Program-made: the position numbers and the translations under genes | Shown: positions 1 through 11,572 of the stretch, piece by piece | Layout of the letters: each line of letters opens with the position of its first letter | Position numbering within the stretch: the first letter of the stretch is position 1 | The notes under the pieces: generated by a model | The model's input: only the letters and a program-made list of their open reading frames with translations | What the model was told of the DNA's origin: nothing | Databases searched by the model: none | Origin: Conidiobolus incongruus B7586 | Lineage: Eukaryota > Entomophthoromycota > Entomophthoromycetes > Entomophthorales > Conidiobolaceae | DNA length: 31,399 bases | Assembly: GCA_000697335.1 (NCBI GenBank) | Contig: JNEM01011125.1 | Span: forward strand, 1-31,399 | Direction of reading: 5' to 3'

Positions 1-84
1 TTTTTTACTTTTATTAAATTATATCTATTTATACTAATATTATTATTATAAATTATTATTTTAAATAATATTAATATTAAAATA

Positions 85-1120
85 CTTAAATCCCTCTCTA
101 AAAAAATTCACTTATATATTAATTAACTCTATAATAAAGGTAAATCAACTTGTGAGATTACTAGAATTATTAGTGTTAGTTAGTTTATTATAGCTAAAGC
201 TATTAAAAATTATAGTAGGGATATATCTAAACTTAAACTTAAATATACTAAGATTATAAATAAATATAATAAAAGGTATATTTATAAGTTAGTTAATATA
301 AGTAAGTGTAATATTACTATAGAAGTATAGAAAACATTATAAGACTATACAAGAATATTAGTTAGTACTAATACTATTATATATACTTTACATTATAATA
401 GATACTACTTATACTTTAAAAAAAACACCTTTAACTAAAGAAGTCTTATTATAAAATTAAACAAGAGTTTAAATATTATTATTAAAGTTAAATTGATACT
501 AATTAAAATAAGGTTATTTAATTTAATGAAATAAAAATATACTTTAATAAATTTAATAAAAAAGCTAGATGTTTTAAAAAAGACAAAAAACTACTTTATA
601 ACTATTATATTATTTTAACTTAAAAATATAATAATGGGTTAATTATAATTTAAAGATATATACTATCTTTTAGTATAAGGTATCTTTATAAAGTTGATAA
701 AGGAATTAATATTGAGATATATTAAAATATTCTAAATAATAAATTAAAAAAACTATTAAATAATATAGGTTAAATAAATCAGATGTTATTTTCTAATAAG
801 ATAATACCTTTTATTATACTATTATTTCTATTACCAAATAGTTTAAAAATAATAAAGTAATAGTTATAAAGTGGTTTCTTTAATCTTTTAACTTTAATTT
901 AATTAAACACCTTTGGGATTAGTTAAAAAAAGTTGTTAAAGTTTTCCCACCAATAAAAAATTTAAATAAGTTTTACAAATATTTTTAAGAAACTTAGAAT
1001 AAAATTAATTTTTCTTAATATAAAAAGTTAATTAACTTTATACCTTATAAACTTAAAGAAGTTAAGAAAACAAAAGGTAGATATATTAAATTTTAATTTT
1101 CTTTCTATAACCAAAATATA
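85..1120 (+). mobile_element. Decayed Tc1-like (DD34E) DNA transposon
   Basis: Read in shifting + frames, this stretch gives a Tc1-type transposase from end to end. The N-terminal helix-turn-helix region lies near 90-330, including a KGKSTCEI segment followed by a VS-stop-FIIAKAIK segment that matches the usual 'GKSxxEIA...VSQSTV' pattern. The catalytic core follows. The first acidic site reads N-E (Asn codon at 525-527 where Tc1 has Asp). The second reads D-N (Asp at 800-802), preceded by two TAA codons where the family has Gln-Gln. The last reads I-K-H-L-W (Lys at 905-907 where the family has Glu), with 34 residues between, as in DD34E elements. There are many stops and frame changes, so it is inactive. 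The terminal inverted repeats were not found; the left end may lie outside the window. It is a plain DNA transposon. Confidence 0.8.
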
Positions 1121-2215
1121 TAAATTTATAACTCACCTTAAGTAAAATTTAAACTTTAATATATCAACTAAAATTTAATATAATTAGATCAAATATACTC
1201 AATTATAAATAAATAATATAAGTTTATTATATGTTTTAATTTAAATTAATTTGATTAAGAATTAACAGAGTTATTGATAATAATATATATAATCATAATT
1301 TTATAACTCACTTTTGTGGGCTAGTGTATATATATATAATTAGTAAAATAAAAGGCAAAAATAATATTGATAATAAATATCTTAAATGATTAAACATTAT
1401 GATAAATGGTAATCAAAAAAAAGAAACAAGTATTTTTATTGATTTAATTAAAAAGTATATATAATTAAAATATACATAATTTAGATTTGAGAGTAGTTTT
1501 TAAAACAAAATATATTGTTGATAATATATATATATATATATGTAAAGGTTAAAAATTAGAATTTAACAAATTTTAAAATATTTTAAGAATTATTATTGGA
1601 TTAAAATCAATTAAAAATATTACTTACATTTATATAATTTGATAAAGATATAAAAAGCTAACCAAATTATTTTTAGGTTAATATTCCAATAATTTTATTT
1701 TTTTATATTAATTCGTAAGGTGATAAACAAACAGATATATGTGTTAAAAATAAATATAAGTAATATCAAAATAGTCTTATCATAAATTTTAACCTAATTA
1801 ATAAGGTAAAAAAATAATTTTAATATATGATAATTAGCTTCATATAATATATTAGTAAATTAAATAGTAATTATAAGTGCTTAAATATAGAATTTGTTTT
1901 CAATAAAGCTTTTAAATGTCCATAATATGATAAAAAAATAATATATGAATATAAATAGAAAGATATCTTTTCAGAAATTAACAGATAATCAATCCAGTCC
2001 CCCAGGATTGGTATTACGGATTATTTTGAGACCAGTTTAATCATAACTTATATTTGAATCTGAGTAATTAAATTAATAAACATCTTGAGGATATATTTAC
2101 GAATATTAAACCAAATAAATTACTATTAATATATATTATATTTTAAAATTGCTCAAGGGGAATTATTAATTAATAAAATTTTGATTTTCTTTTATCCAAA
2201 TATTTGAAGAATGAC
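1121..2215. other. AT-rich intergenic DNA, no gene seen
   Basis: The stretch is nearly all A and T, with poly(TA) runs near 1330 and 1520 and no reading frame of note. The right end of the Tc1 relic may extend a little into it. A slightly GC-richer patch near 1990-2030 has no recognisable coding content. Confidence 0.6.
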
Positions 2216-2960
2216 AAAAAAATAGAATTAAGAGAAGAGGCATTAAAAATATACAAAACTAAGAAGTGGCACTAAATATGGTAAATTACTATAATAGCGA
2301 AATTAATCAAATTGATAGGTTGGCTATGTTATCATATCCAAGGGTTTTATATATTGACCCCAAGAGTCTAGATGAGCCCTTATTATGAAACAATTTTAAA
2401 GGATTTGAAAAGCGAGCAATAGAAGGATAAGGAATTTCGAAAATGGAGCCTTTTTTGGTGGTGATATGTAAAATTTAATCTTGAAAGGATAGGATCCTAA
2501 TCATATTTATATAACTGACCTCACTAATCGCTATTGGAAAAATCACCAAAGTTATTTGAAAATAAAGCAGTTCTTGCATTAAATGTACTCAAATATTAAA
2601 TTGAAGATGTATGTGTGCCAGAATATCTTCAAGTATAATATCCACCTCCCTAACAAAATAAATCTTGTTCAAGCAAATGCAATTTCACATGTATTATCAA
2701 AATCTCAATTGCAGCAACATTTGGTAAATGTATTCCAAATGACAATATTTGGTGACTGTATTTTTTTTTGGATTTGCAAGAATTACCGGTAAAGGGCGCT
2801 GGCTTGATGATAAGAAATCCAAACAGAATCGACCCTGACAGTCTATCCAATCATTGTAAGATGTTCCTGCTAAATAAGGATAAGGATTTGTTGATATTTA
2901 GGTTAATGAAATGAATACTGTACAATCCAAAAAAAACCGTCCTACCTTTTTCAATGTGAA
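2216..2960 (+). pseudogene. Unrecognised decayed coding sequence
   Basis: Base composition rises here and protein-like segments appear in changing + frames, broken by TAA, TAG and TGA. One lies at about 2285-2390 (contains 'DRLAMLSYPRVLYIDPKSL'), one at about 2500-2580, and one at about 2670-2910 (contains 'ATFGKCIPNDN' and 'LPVKGAGLMIRNPNRIDPD'). I do not recognise the family. Several breaks could be Gln or Trp codons turned to stops, as in the transposons nearby. It could be a dead host gene or the coding part of an old mobile element. A 69-codon open stretch at 2583-2792 crosses it in another frame and looks like chance. Confidence 0.4.
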
Positions 2961-3730
2961 CTCTCCTAATTCTAAAGATCTTACGTATTTTTTTTCGAAA
3001 TTTTCTTGCATATATGAAATAAATAATTCATTTCTTTTCTTTTAATAATATTTATATTTGAATTTATCTTAATCATTAGAAATAGATTTATGAGCAGTTC
3101 GTAATTAATAATTATATAATTATTATAGAATAATATTTAAAATATAAACTAAATATAAAAACTGATATTTTAATTCTTTTTATAATAAGATTATTTTGAA
3201 ATGCTTTTATATATAATAATTTATTAATTGAAATTAAAATATTCTACTATTGTATTTATAATGTTAGTCAATGGACTTTTATCTATCGAATTTATTTTAT
3301 TTAATTAAAACAAATATGATTGTACATTATGGTATAAGATATAATGTAATATTTGTTTTCATTTGATAAAATATCATGTTAGCAAGAAATTATATAAATA
3401 GGATTTTTAACAATATTTATGTATTTATATAATCAATTTATATTTATTTGAAAACACTATAGTAGTTAATTTTTATTAAAACAATTTAATTCTTAATTGG
3501 AAAGCAAAATACCAAACCAGTATATTTTCAGTCTTATAGTAAATTATAATAATAAAATTTAAATTTTGGTATTATATCTTTATATTGGTCGTGCTGCTAT
3601 TTTATTATAATGAGTAATCAAAGTTGATTTAGATTTATATAATATAAAAAATAATTTATATGCAGCTTTTTTCAATAAGTAATGGTCCTGGATCTTTAAG
3701 CAAGTTATTAAGATAATTAGCTATTATATT
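2961..3730. other. AT-rich intergenic DNA downstream of the small gene
   Basis: Mostly A/T with no gene. On the - strand, the frame of the small gene at 3731-4036 continues open for about 20 codons beyond its stop (about 3660-3730, with 'LKDPGPLLIEK'). The paralog at 5438-5731 stops at the equivalent place and has no such tail, so I treat it as 3' flank or an eroded extension. Confidence 0.5.
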
Positions 3731-4036
3731 TTATATTGGATTCTGCTGATGATTTTGGATATATCTTCTGATTTCCGTAACCTCTCTAGTAGTAATATGA
3801 GGATTAAATAACCCATCTAAATACTCAATAGCCTTATTCAAAACCATTCCAGATTCTGTTCTAATAATGTTCGAAAGCCAGTAAGCTTCAGATTTCACAG
3901 GTTTAATATTATAATAATATTTAATATTTTCATTAAAACCTTCCATTGCATTCTTAGCTTGAAATTGGTTATCACACTTATTTGTAATTGCAATAATTTC
4001 TTCAGGAGAAAAAGGTTTGAGATTATAGTAATCCAT
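3731..4036 (-). CDS. Small conserved protein, paralog 1 (unrecognised family)
   Basis: The 101-residue product opens with MDYYN and has PFS at residues 8-10, KPVK at 45-48, EAYWLS at 50-55, LNKA at 66-69 and LFNP at 76-79. It aligns without gaps to the protein encoded at 5438-5731, with about 53 of 97 positions identical by hand count. Most differences are conservative (D/E, K/R, I/V, Y/F), the pattern left by selection on protein. An in-frame ATG at 4054 would add six residues (MIDFFK); I chose 4036 because it lines up with the paralog's start. There is no signal peptide, membrane segment or cysteine pattern. The middle and C-terminal parts look alpha-helical. The function is unknown and I recognise no family. 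Single exon, same strand as its paralog and 1.4 kb from it, consistent with tandem duplication. Confidence 0.75.
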   Translation of the reverse strand: MDYYNLKPFSPEEIIAITNKCDNQFQAKNAMEGFNENIKYYYNIKPVKSEAYWLSNIIRTESGMVLNKAIEYLDGLFNPHITTREVTEIRRYIQNHQQNPI

Positions 4037-4054
4037 TTTAAAAAAATCAATCAA

Positions 4055-5437
4055 TAAATAATATGAATAAAGTTCATAATAATAAGGTTTTTTAATTATT
4101 TTAATATTAGTAATATTGTTTTAAAATTTTAAAATTTATTTGATAAAAATTAATTTTGATTCATACTTAATTAAGAAAATTTAATTTGTTTTACTTGATT
4201 AGTTAATTATGATTGAAAATAATTTTTTTAGACAATTTAAATTTCAACACATTGACAATAATATTAATTAATTAACTATTTAATCATTATACAATCAATA
4301 TGACAACAAGATAGTTTATTAACTATGAAGCGTATATATATAGTAGCATTGAGTATTGTATAAATTTAAGATGATAATTTTTTTCAGTAAATAATAAACT
4401 TGAAAACTTTCACATTAATTCAATGATACATTTGATTATGTATCAAATATAATATTTAGTATTTATTTGATATTTGTATATCAAATAGACAATACATGAA
4501 CACAATCGGTGTAAAGATGCTAATAGTATAATGTGAATATAAACAAAATCTAAATATGGTATAAAAATAAAACTTTGAAAATTAATTGATTCGAGTTCCA
4601 ATAATAATAATATATACCTATTTAAAAATTAATTTAATTAATATTACGTTATATTAAATATGATATTGTTAAAATAAATACGAGGTTAGATATGTTGCTA
4701 ATATCTTATTATTATTTAGGTATAATAAGCTAAAACCTAAAAAATATAATGATTTATTTATTAATCATCCGCTAATGAAATTCACTGTTAGGATTTTACT
4801 AAAAGGGTTATTGTTTATATATATTATTTAACAAAGTGTAATGTATATTCCTAAGGTTTGAATGCTTATATACAGGCATATAGGCTGAAACAAATGGAGA
4901 TGGGTATTACTCTCGTATTATAAGAATTAATTTATTGATCATTAATGTATACATAATGAATATTTTACAGCTTATACAATTACATAAATTATTAGTAGTT
5001 TAATTATATTCTTATATTTAACGAGTGTATCATATTTGTGTAGTTTAAGAGATCATTATTTTTAAACAATTGATATACTTTAGATAATTATAAGTCAAAT
5101 TTGAGAATAATATATTGTTAATAACATTTTTTAATTAAGAATAACTTATAATTGGTAAATATAATTCAAGTGCTCAAGTTCTAAATATATATCAGAATAG
5201 TTTAACTGAACTTCTGCAGAGAACAAAATATTTATAGTACATTATCACTTCAATATTTCAACAATAATACATTAACAGAATCGACTTAATATAAATAAAA
5301 TATAAGTAATATGACAATAATAATTCTTTAAAAATTTTCGTAAAGACATAAATTTATTCATTGATATATTTATTTGAACAGAGAGTTTAGAAAGTAAAAA
5401 GGTAAATATGAGTAGTGATAATTTACAAGTACTGATA
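4055..5437. other. AT-rich spacer between the two small paralogs
   Basis: No convincing reading frame. A slightly GC-richer patch lies near 4860-4930 without coding content. A 70-codon - frame at 5272-5484 overlaps the end of the next gene in another frame and is a shadow of it. No obvious flanking duplication shared with the other small gene was seen by eye. Confidence 0.5.
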
Positions 5438-5731
5438 TTATTGATACCTCTGTACAAATTTTCTAATTTGACCAAGTTGTGCATGAGTGAGAAAAGGATT
5501 AAATAAATCTTTCAAATAATCCACCGCTTTATTTAACGCATCTCCTGTTTCTTTTCTGATAATAACTGATAGCCAATACGCTTCAGCTTTAACCGGCTTT
5601 GAATTGAAGTAATAAGTGATTTTCTGATTAAATGCTTCTAGTACATTTCTAGTTTGAAAATGATTATCACTTTTGCTAACAATATTATTAATGTCCTCCT
5701 GAGAAAATGGTTCAAAGTTGTAATATTCCAT
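5438..5731 (-). CDS. Small conserved protein, paralog 2 (unrecognised family)
   Basis: The 97-residue product starts MEYYN and keeps the whole framework of its sister at 3731-4036: PFS at residues 8-10, DN at 22-23, KPVK at 45-48, EAYWLS at 50-55, LNKA at 66-69 and LFNP at 76-79, then a C-terminal basic/aromatic stretch ending in Q. The ATG at 5731 is the first in frame. It is rich in Asn, Tyr, Phe and charged residues and has no signal peptide or membrane segment, so a cytosolic or nuclear protein is likely. Its base composition is clearly above the flanks. No known motif is recognised. A possible role as a lineage-specific protein is inference only. Confidence 0.77.
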   Translation of the reverse strand: MEYYNFEPFSQEDINNIVSKSDNHFQTRNVLEAFNQKITYYFNSKPVKAEAYWLSVIIRKETGDALNKAVDYLKDLFNPFLTHAQLGQIRKFVQRYQ

Positions 5732-6446
5732 TAAGAAATAAAAGTAAAGAAACTTAGCAAAATACTCACTATTTTAGTATTAATATAATTTTTCTTTTGA
5801 TGACTAAATATTATTTCATAAATTTAATTATGATCATATTAAATTTTAATTGGTTTATAATGATATTTTTTGAGTAAGTAAAAGATCATGAATTAAATCA
5901 TAATCTTATATGATATTTTGTAATTCCAAAAAGGTGACTAATTAATGCATTTGACCAGATATTATCCTAAATTAATATATATAAATATAGATAATAAAGT
6001 TGATGAGGTAATAGTGACAAATTATTAAGCACTAAAGTTGATTTTGGTTTAATAGCTCTTTATATCATTCGATTTTCTTAACGTAGTGTATAAATTTGCT
6101 ATAGAAAAATTTTATAAACAATATTTATAGTATATGAAAAGCATTAAAAATAAAATATTATGCATTATTAATAGATTAACTTTAATTTTTATTGTAAATA
6201 AAGTTCAAAAATTATTTGAATAAAATATAATTAGAAATTTTTAACAATTATTTCATTATATTTAATTGATATATTACAAAAATGTAAAGTATTTTAAAAA
6301 TAAACTAAAGGATTAATATTACTTTATTTCTATAAACTATGATAAGTAAATTAAAATATTTCAATATAATAATAATTACTATTATTGATCAGATTACAAA
6401 AAAAGTGTTGATCATTTATTATAATAGTATTACTTTATAATTTAAA
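5732..6446. other. AT-rich intergenic DNA
   Basis: This is the leader side of the small gene at 5438-5731, then A/T-rich DNA up to the mariner. No gene, RNA or clear repeat was seen. Confidence 0.55.
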
Positions 6447-6448
6447 TA

Positions 6449-6470
6449 ATAGGAATTTTTTGCAATTGAA
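6449..6470 (+). repeat. Terminal inverted repeat, left end of mariner copy 1
   Basis: Begins ATAGGAATTTTTTGCAATT and pairs imperfectly with the inverse of 7709-7730. It is preceded by TA. The same end in copy 2 begins ATGGGAATTTTTTGCAATT, so copy 1 carries a G to A change here. Confidence 0.75.
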
Positions 6471-7708
6471 AAAAAATAAACATTTTAATATATGCAAAAT
6501 AAAAATAAATATATAATATAAAATTAATAATTTCTTTTATTTCTAATAACTTTTTACTATACTTTTAACAAAGATTTAACACTTAAAAAACAGTTCTTTT
6601 TATTAAAGACTAAAATTTGATGTTTCACAAACCAATTAAATTTTCCTGTAGAAATTTTCTTTCTTGTAAGCTAGTTTTTTAATTACCCAAAACAATTATA
6701 ATCACATAGGTTATAATCTAAGGAATATACTAGATGTGGTAGTTTTTTCCAGTTATTTTTAATTAGAAAGTTTTTTACAACTTTAGATTTATGTATTTTA
6801 TAATTATTATGCAAAATAATAGGTTTTCTTAAATTATATTGAGAATACCAATTAGAAATAGTTTTATTTAAAAAAGAAATATAAAGTTTACTATTAATGG
6901 ATTTTCCTTTAAAAACTAAATAAGAATAGCATATGTTATTATAATCTATTACTATAATTAACATTTGCTTATCAATAAAGTGTTTATTTAAAGGAATTTA
7001 TAGAGGGGGTTGATTTGGTTTAATCTAACACTTTAATTTATGTTTTAACAAAGGATTATATAAAAAAATCCAAGATTCATCAATTGTAATAATTCACTGT
7101 AAAAGCTTTGGTTCCTAGTTATACTTTAGTAAGTTTTGTTTAACAATAGCTACTCTAGATTTTTTTTAAGCTTTAGTTAAATTATAAGGTACCTATTTTA
7201 TATTTTTATTAATTAATTTTAATTTAAACTTTAATATATATAAAATACTTGTGTAACTAATATTAAAGTGTCTTGATAATTCTCTAGCTGAAATAAAAAG
7301 GTACTTTTCAATATAATTTTTTACTTTATTAATGATTAGAAAAGTAACAGTTGAAATTAATCTTTTAGATTTTAGTAAGTTTTAGGTAGTTTCTCTCTTA
7401 GCCTTAAAGTAATTTACCTAGTGATAAATTGTTGATTTAAATAATACTTCATTACCAAAAGTTGTTTGTAAATTTTAAATGATTTTAGAGGGTTTGTGGT
7501 TAAGTTTTACTAATACTAAAATAAAAGACTTTTGATGGTTACTATTTGGTTTAAGCATGATTAAATTAAACAACTAATTTTAAAAAATTCATTTTTTAAT
7601 CAAAAAAATTATTATATATATATATATATATATAATTCAAAACTATTTATTTTCCTATTTGTTTTGTATATATTTGCTTATTTGAAACTAATAATATGTT
7701 TGAAAAAT

Positions 7709-7730
7709 CAGAAATTAAAAAATTTCCCAT
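7709..7730 (-). repeat. Terminal inverted repeat, right end of mariner copy 1
   Basis: Read on -, it begins ATGGGAAATTTTTTAATTTC, the same as the left end of copy 2 at 25623. This is the 5' (N-terminal) end of the element. Confidence 0.75.
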
Positions 7731-7732
7731 TT

Positions 7733-8329
7733 CTTCAATTCTATGGTAATATTTAATAATAAATATGTTTATTTAATCTGATACATTTTTATAATATTGG
7801 AAAAATAATCAAATCTAGATATAGGTTATTTAATTTCTAATTGCTATTATAAAATTCAATAGCTATGCATACTGAATTAATAAATATCATATTCAAATTA
7901 TTTCAATATATTCACCAATGGGAAAACATTTTAAATAATCAATTCATAAATTCATTTATTAAATAATAGTATTAACATAATTTACCTTAATTTAACAATT
8001 TTTTTAACAAAAATAACTATGCTTATTATATAATTCTAATTTATGAAATTATAAGATTAAATAAATAAATAAAAAATATAATTGATATGATTGAATTATT
8101 TCAATATACTATGAATTTAATATTGAAAAAAATATGATGTAAAGAGAACTATACTGACAAGTATATTATATAAGCTTACTTTAAATTATAACCGAGCGAT
8201 TTATACATCAAAATATTACCACTCAATCTTATGAAATATTATTTATTTTTGGATTAATCTATTTAAAAATTGCGTAAAATATTAAATATGTGATTTTTTG
8301 ATTTCACCATTATTTAATACTTAAAATAA
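7733..8329. other. AT-rich intergenic DNA
   Basis: No gene, RNA or repeat could be supported in this stretch between the mariner and the weak relic at 8330-8570. Confidence 0.5.
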
Positions 8330-8570
8330 ACCTCACCAATATTGATAATAAATGATCACCCTTGACAAGTCTTGCATGGATTTCAGCAACCTCAAAAGGG
8401 TAACCAGTGATATTAATCCTAGAAAACTAACTTGATTAACTCTTAAATAACGAATTAATATAGTTCTAGCAAGTTTTATGATTTCATCCATTGTTATATT
8501 AATGTTAATCAAATTCGAAGGTTTTTTTTCATCTAAGTTATTAATACTACTATTCATAATTACCAAATTC
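8330..8570 (-). pseudogene. Possible small gene relic (unrecognised)
   Basis: Two protein-like - frames overlap here. One (ATG at 8650, stop at 8333, 105 codons) contains 'MDEIIKLARTILIRYLR'. The other, shifted by one base and running from about 8415 to 8310, contains 'SRINITGYPFEVAEIHARL' and 'VKGDHLLSIL', which looks more like real protein than the overlapping part of the first. A frameshift between them would explain both. No splice sites of good quality join them. I recognise no family. It could also be chance. Confidence 0.27.
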
Positions 8571-8650
8571 ATATATAAACATGATGTATTATCAATGATC
8601 AACTTATATTTAAAGTAATATTTTATTGTATTTAATAAAACTTTTGTCAA

Positions 8651-11572
8651 TTAAGACTATTTAGATATTATATCTATATTTTTACTCCTTTTATATCTAT
8701 AAATAGATCATATTATATTAAATTTAAATTTTATCAAGTTTTAATAAGTTATTAGTTAATTTATTTTTTATTTTTCTAGTACTTTTATTATATATTCTTT
8801 GAAAATAATTTATTTTAACATTCATTATAAATGAAATTAATATAATGGAAAATCTCATTATAATTGCTATGTAATAAAGTAAAAGAGTAACTTTTGAAGA
8901 ATTAATATATTAAGTGTATAGGCTAAAGTTTTTTAATAATATTATATTTAGGTGGTATGGTATTATTTTCAACTTTAATTAGCTTTAAAATATAAGAATA
9001 GAACACCAAGTATTATTATTAAAAACAATCAACATTACATTTTATTATTAAAACAAAACTTTTTTAATTAATTCATTAATAAAATTGAAAAGAAATTATA
9101 AATAATTATTAATTTAAATATAATTATTAAATTTTAATTTAATTTTGAATTTTCTATTTAGAATATTAAACTATTAATATATCTTAGAATGTTATTTATT
9201 ATTCTGTTTTCAAATATAAGAAAAAGTTAAATGTTATTGATAAATATTTTATTATCAACTTAGAATGGTACTATCTTTTAATCTGATTTATTTAAAATAT
9301 ATTATTTATATTAAATCAGATAAAAATATAATTTATAAATAAATCTTTTTTAAAAAAATTTCTTTCAAGATTTTTAGATTTATAAATATCAAATAATATA
9401 TAAATTATTAGAGATTTATAGAATAATAATTTTTGCTTTTTTGATCTTCTCTGGAAATATATTATATTGCTCTTTATAAGAAAATTATCATTAAATATAT
9501 AAAAAATGATTTATAAATTTCTATTTTTATTGTTTCAATTAATATTGAAAAATTTGATAACTATATGTAAAATATTCAGAAAAAACCTTTTCAATTTATA
9601 TATATTTATATAATTATTATATTATATTTAATATAATTCAGTTATATTTCATTCAAAATTTATTGCCTTGGATACTTGGTTCAATAGATTCACTCATTGA
9701 ATAAGTTGGACCTTGAATCTTAATATATTCTGTAAATGTTATTTTATCTAATGTATGCTTAGTCTGGTAAGATATTTAACTAATAATTACTATTGTTTAT
9801 CTAACTGCTTATAGTTTGTATTTAAAGTTAATCAATTATAGTCAACTCTAGCTTACTTTGCTGACAAATCAAATATTAACAATATCCTGCTTCATTTAGA
9901 TAAAGATTAAATTTATAATAACAATGTTTATTTAAGTAGATAATAATAGCTTCATAGAAACTCTTTTATATTCTCTTTTTAATAGAGCTTAAAAAAATAA
10001 TTAGAATTGAGTTTTGATCCAGTTTGAGTAATAATTCCATATTTATGAAATCTTTTGCAATAAACTAAATATATTATTCAAAGTCTTATTTTATGAGTTT
10101 GGAAGATTTTTATATATGATATTTTATTTATAATAGATAATATTTTTATCCTTAATTAAAAGGTTATTTAGTATCAAAAATTATATTAAGTTAAAATGTA
10201 TTAATAGTTAATATGGTTTTGATATTCGTTTCATCCTATTATTTATATTAGTTTAATTGAATTTAAGCTTACTTTTATTGGTCCAAGGCAAATAATTTAA
10301 CAATTGTTTATATTTGTTTAAGGATGACAATAATATGTTTAGTGCTATTTTGTTTGAAGTATTAGGTTAAATATAATATCCAAGTTTCTGTGTTGAAAGT
10401 GAAAATTCATATAACTCTTAATTAAATATTAATAGGTATACTCAAAACAAGCCAAAACCTCAGGAAAACGTTTATTAGTTCAATAGACATGAATTTTATA
10501 TTAAACCAAAATTAACAAAATTTTATTTAATATTAATTATTCATTTTATTCAAGCAATTAATGGTTCAATAAACACTAATTTGTTCAAATTTAACTCAAA
10601 TGTTGTAAATAATGAATTATAAGAGATAATTTCTGCTATTTTAAAATGAAGTTAAAATCAAAATAATGAATGCTAGATATTTGCTAAATCATCCAGGAAT
10701 TTCAATTTCAAAATTATTATTAAACAGACATTTAATGAATTGTCTATGGATAAAATTTGATGAAATTTGCCAGTTTGAATTTTAAAATTTTCAACATATA
10801 TTATAGTATTTTATCTTTAAAATTACTTTTATATTAATATATCAGAAGTTCATATAAGCGTTGTCTAAGTGCAAAAGTCAATATTTCCTCTTATAAACCA
10901 ATTAATTTTATTTTTAATAAAATACTATAAAATAACACTTTCTAAATTATTTTTAAAGTTAATTTTTGAGAAAAACATTCATTATATATTTAATAGAGCA
11001 ATTATTTAAAATAATTGATATATGATATCTACTATTATGTTATCAATTGGTATTTGGTGTTCAGTTTATGAAGCTAAGAATATGTCAATGATTAGATAAA
11101 AGTACTACGGGCTAAAAATATAGAAAATATTTTTCTCAAGACTAATTTCAAAAAAATATAAATAATAGCAAATTTCTAAATAAATATATTATGACTTGGC
11201 CTAATTCTTGTAGTATTAACTATATTTTTTATATATAATTATAGTTTTTTAAACACTTATTATCAAAACGATAATTTAAAAATGATTTAATTTAACAAAA
11301 GAGTAGTAATAGAGTAATTTGAATATTATAATGTATATATTCCCCTTTTTGATTGATAAATTGATAAAATAAACTTTTAGAAGACTTTTGTGAACCCATA
11401 ATTTTGATTTCATTACTGTTGTATATTTAGTCTTGGTGATCAAATTCATTATATCCTAGCAATTAAAAAGGGGTATTAATTTTTGAATCAATTTTAAATT
11501 ATTTATTTTAATTGTTAATTCTTAGCTCATTTGTAAAAATTTCATTTATAAAATAACTTATCAATATATTCG
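8651..11572. other. Long AT-rich region without a supported gene
   Basis: Nearly 3 kb with no long reading frame. Two scraps are coding-like but unsupported: a 42-codon - frame around 9790-9660 (contains 'ITFTEYIKIQGPTYSMSESI') and broken + frames around 10320-11120 (contains 'NKPKPQENVY' and 'IWCSVYEAKNMSMI'). They may be remains of old mobile elements or genes. I could not assign either. Confidence 0.4.

Larger units (their letters stand above)
6449..7730 (-). mobile_element. Mariner-family DNA transposon, copy 1 (inactive)
   Basis: A 1282-bp element with imperfect terminal inverted repeats of about 20 bp (see the repeat entries). The transposase frame runs on - from ATG 7558 to about 6557, roughly 334 codons, the usual mariner length. 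Visible parts in order are an N-terminal helix-turn-helix region, the linker VPYNLT (family form VPHxLT), the first catalytic site IDESW (family GDEKW), the second site HNNYKIH (family HDNARPH, Asp replaced by Asn), and the third site YSLDYNLCDYNCF (family YSPDLAPSDYHLF, D kept). Several stops interrupt it; the longest open stretch is 6683-6964. The left flank is TA (6447-6448), but the right flank is TT (7731-7732), so the TA duplication is slightly eroded. It is closely related to the copy at 25623-26894 in opposite orientation. Confidence 0.88.

Noticed and set aside
2583-2792. 69-codon + frame and an overlapping - frame at 2650-2850
   Set aside because: Both cross the decayed coding stretch in frames other than the protein-like ones, so they are shadows.
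7613-7635. Long TA run inside mariner copy 1
   Set aside because: Simple dinucleotide repeat, also present and shorter in copy 2; ordinary slippage.
9660-9790. 42-codon - frame with 'IQGPTYSMSESIEPS'
   Set aside because: No start codon near its beginning, no good splice context and no recognised family; kept only as a remark in the intergenic entry.
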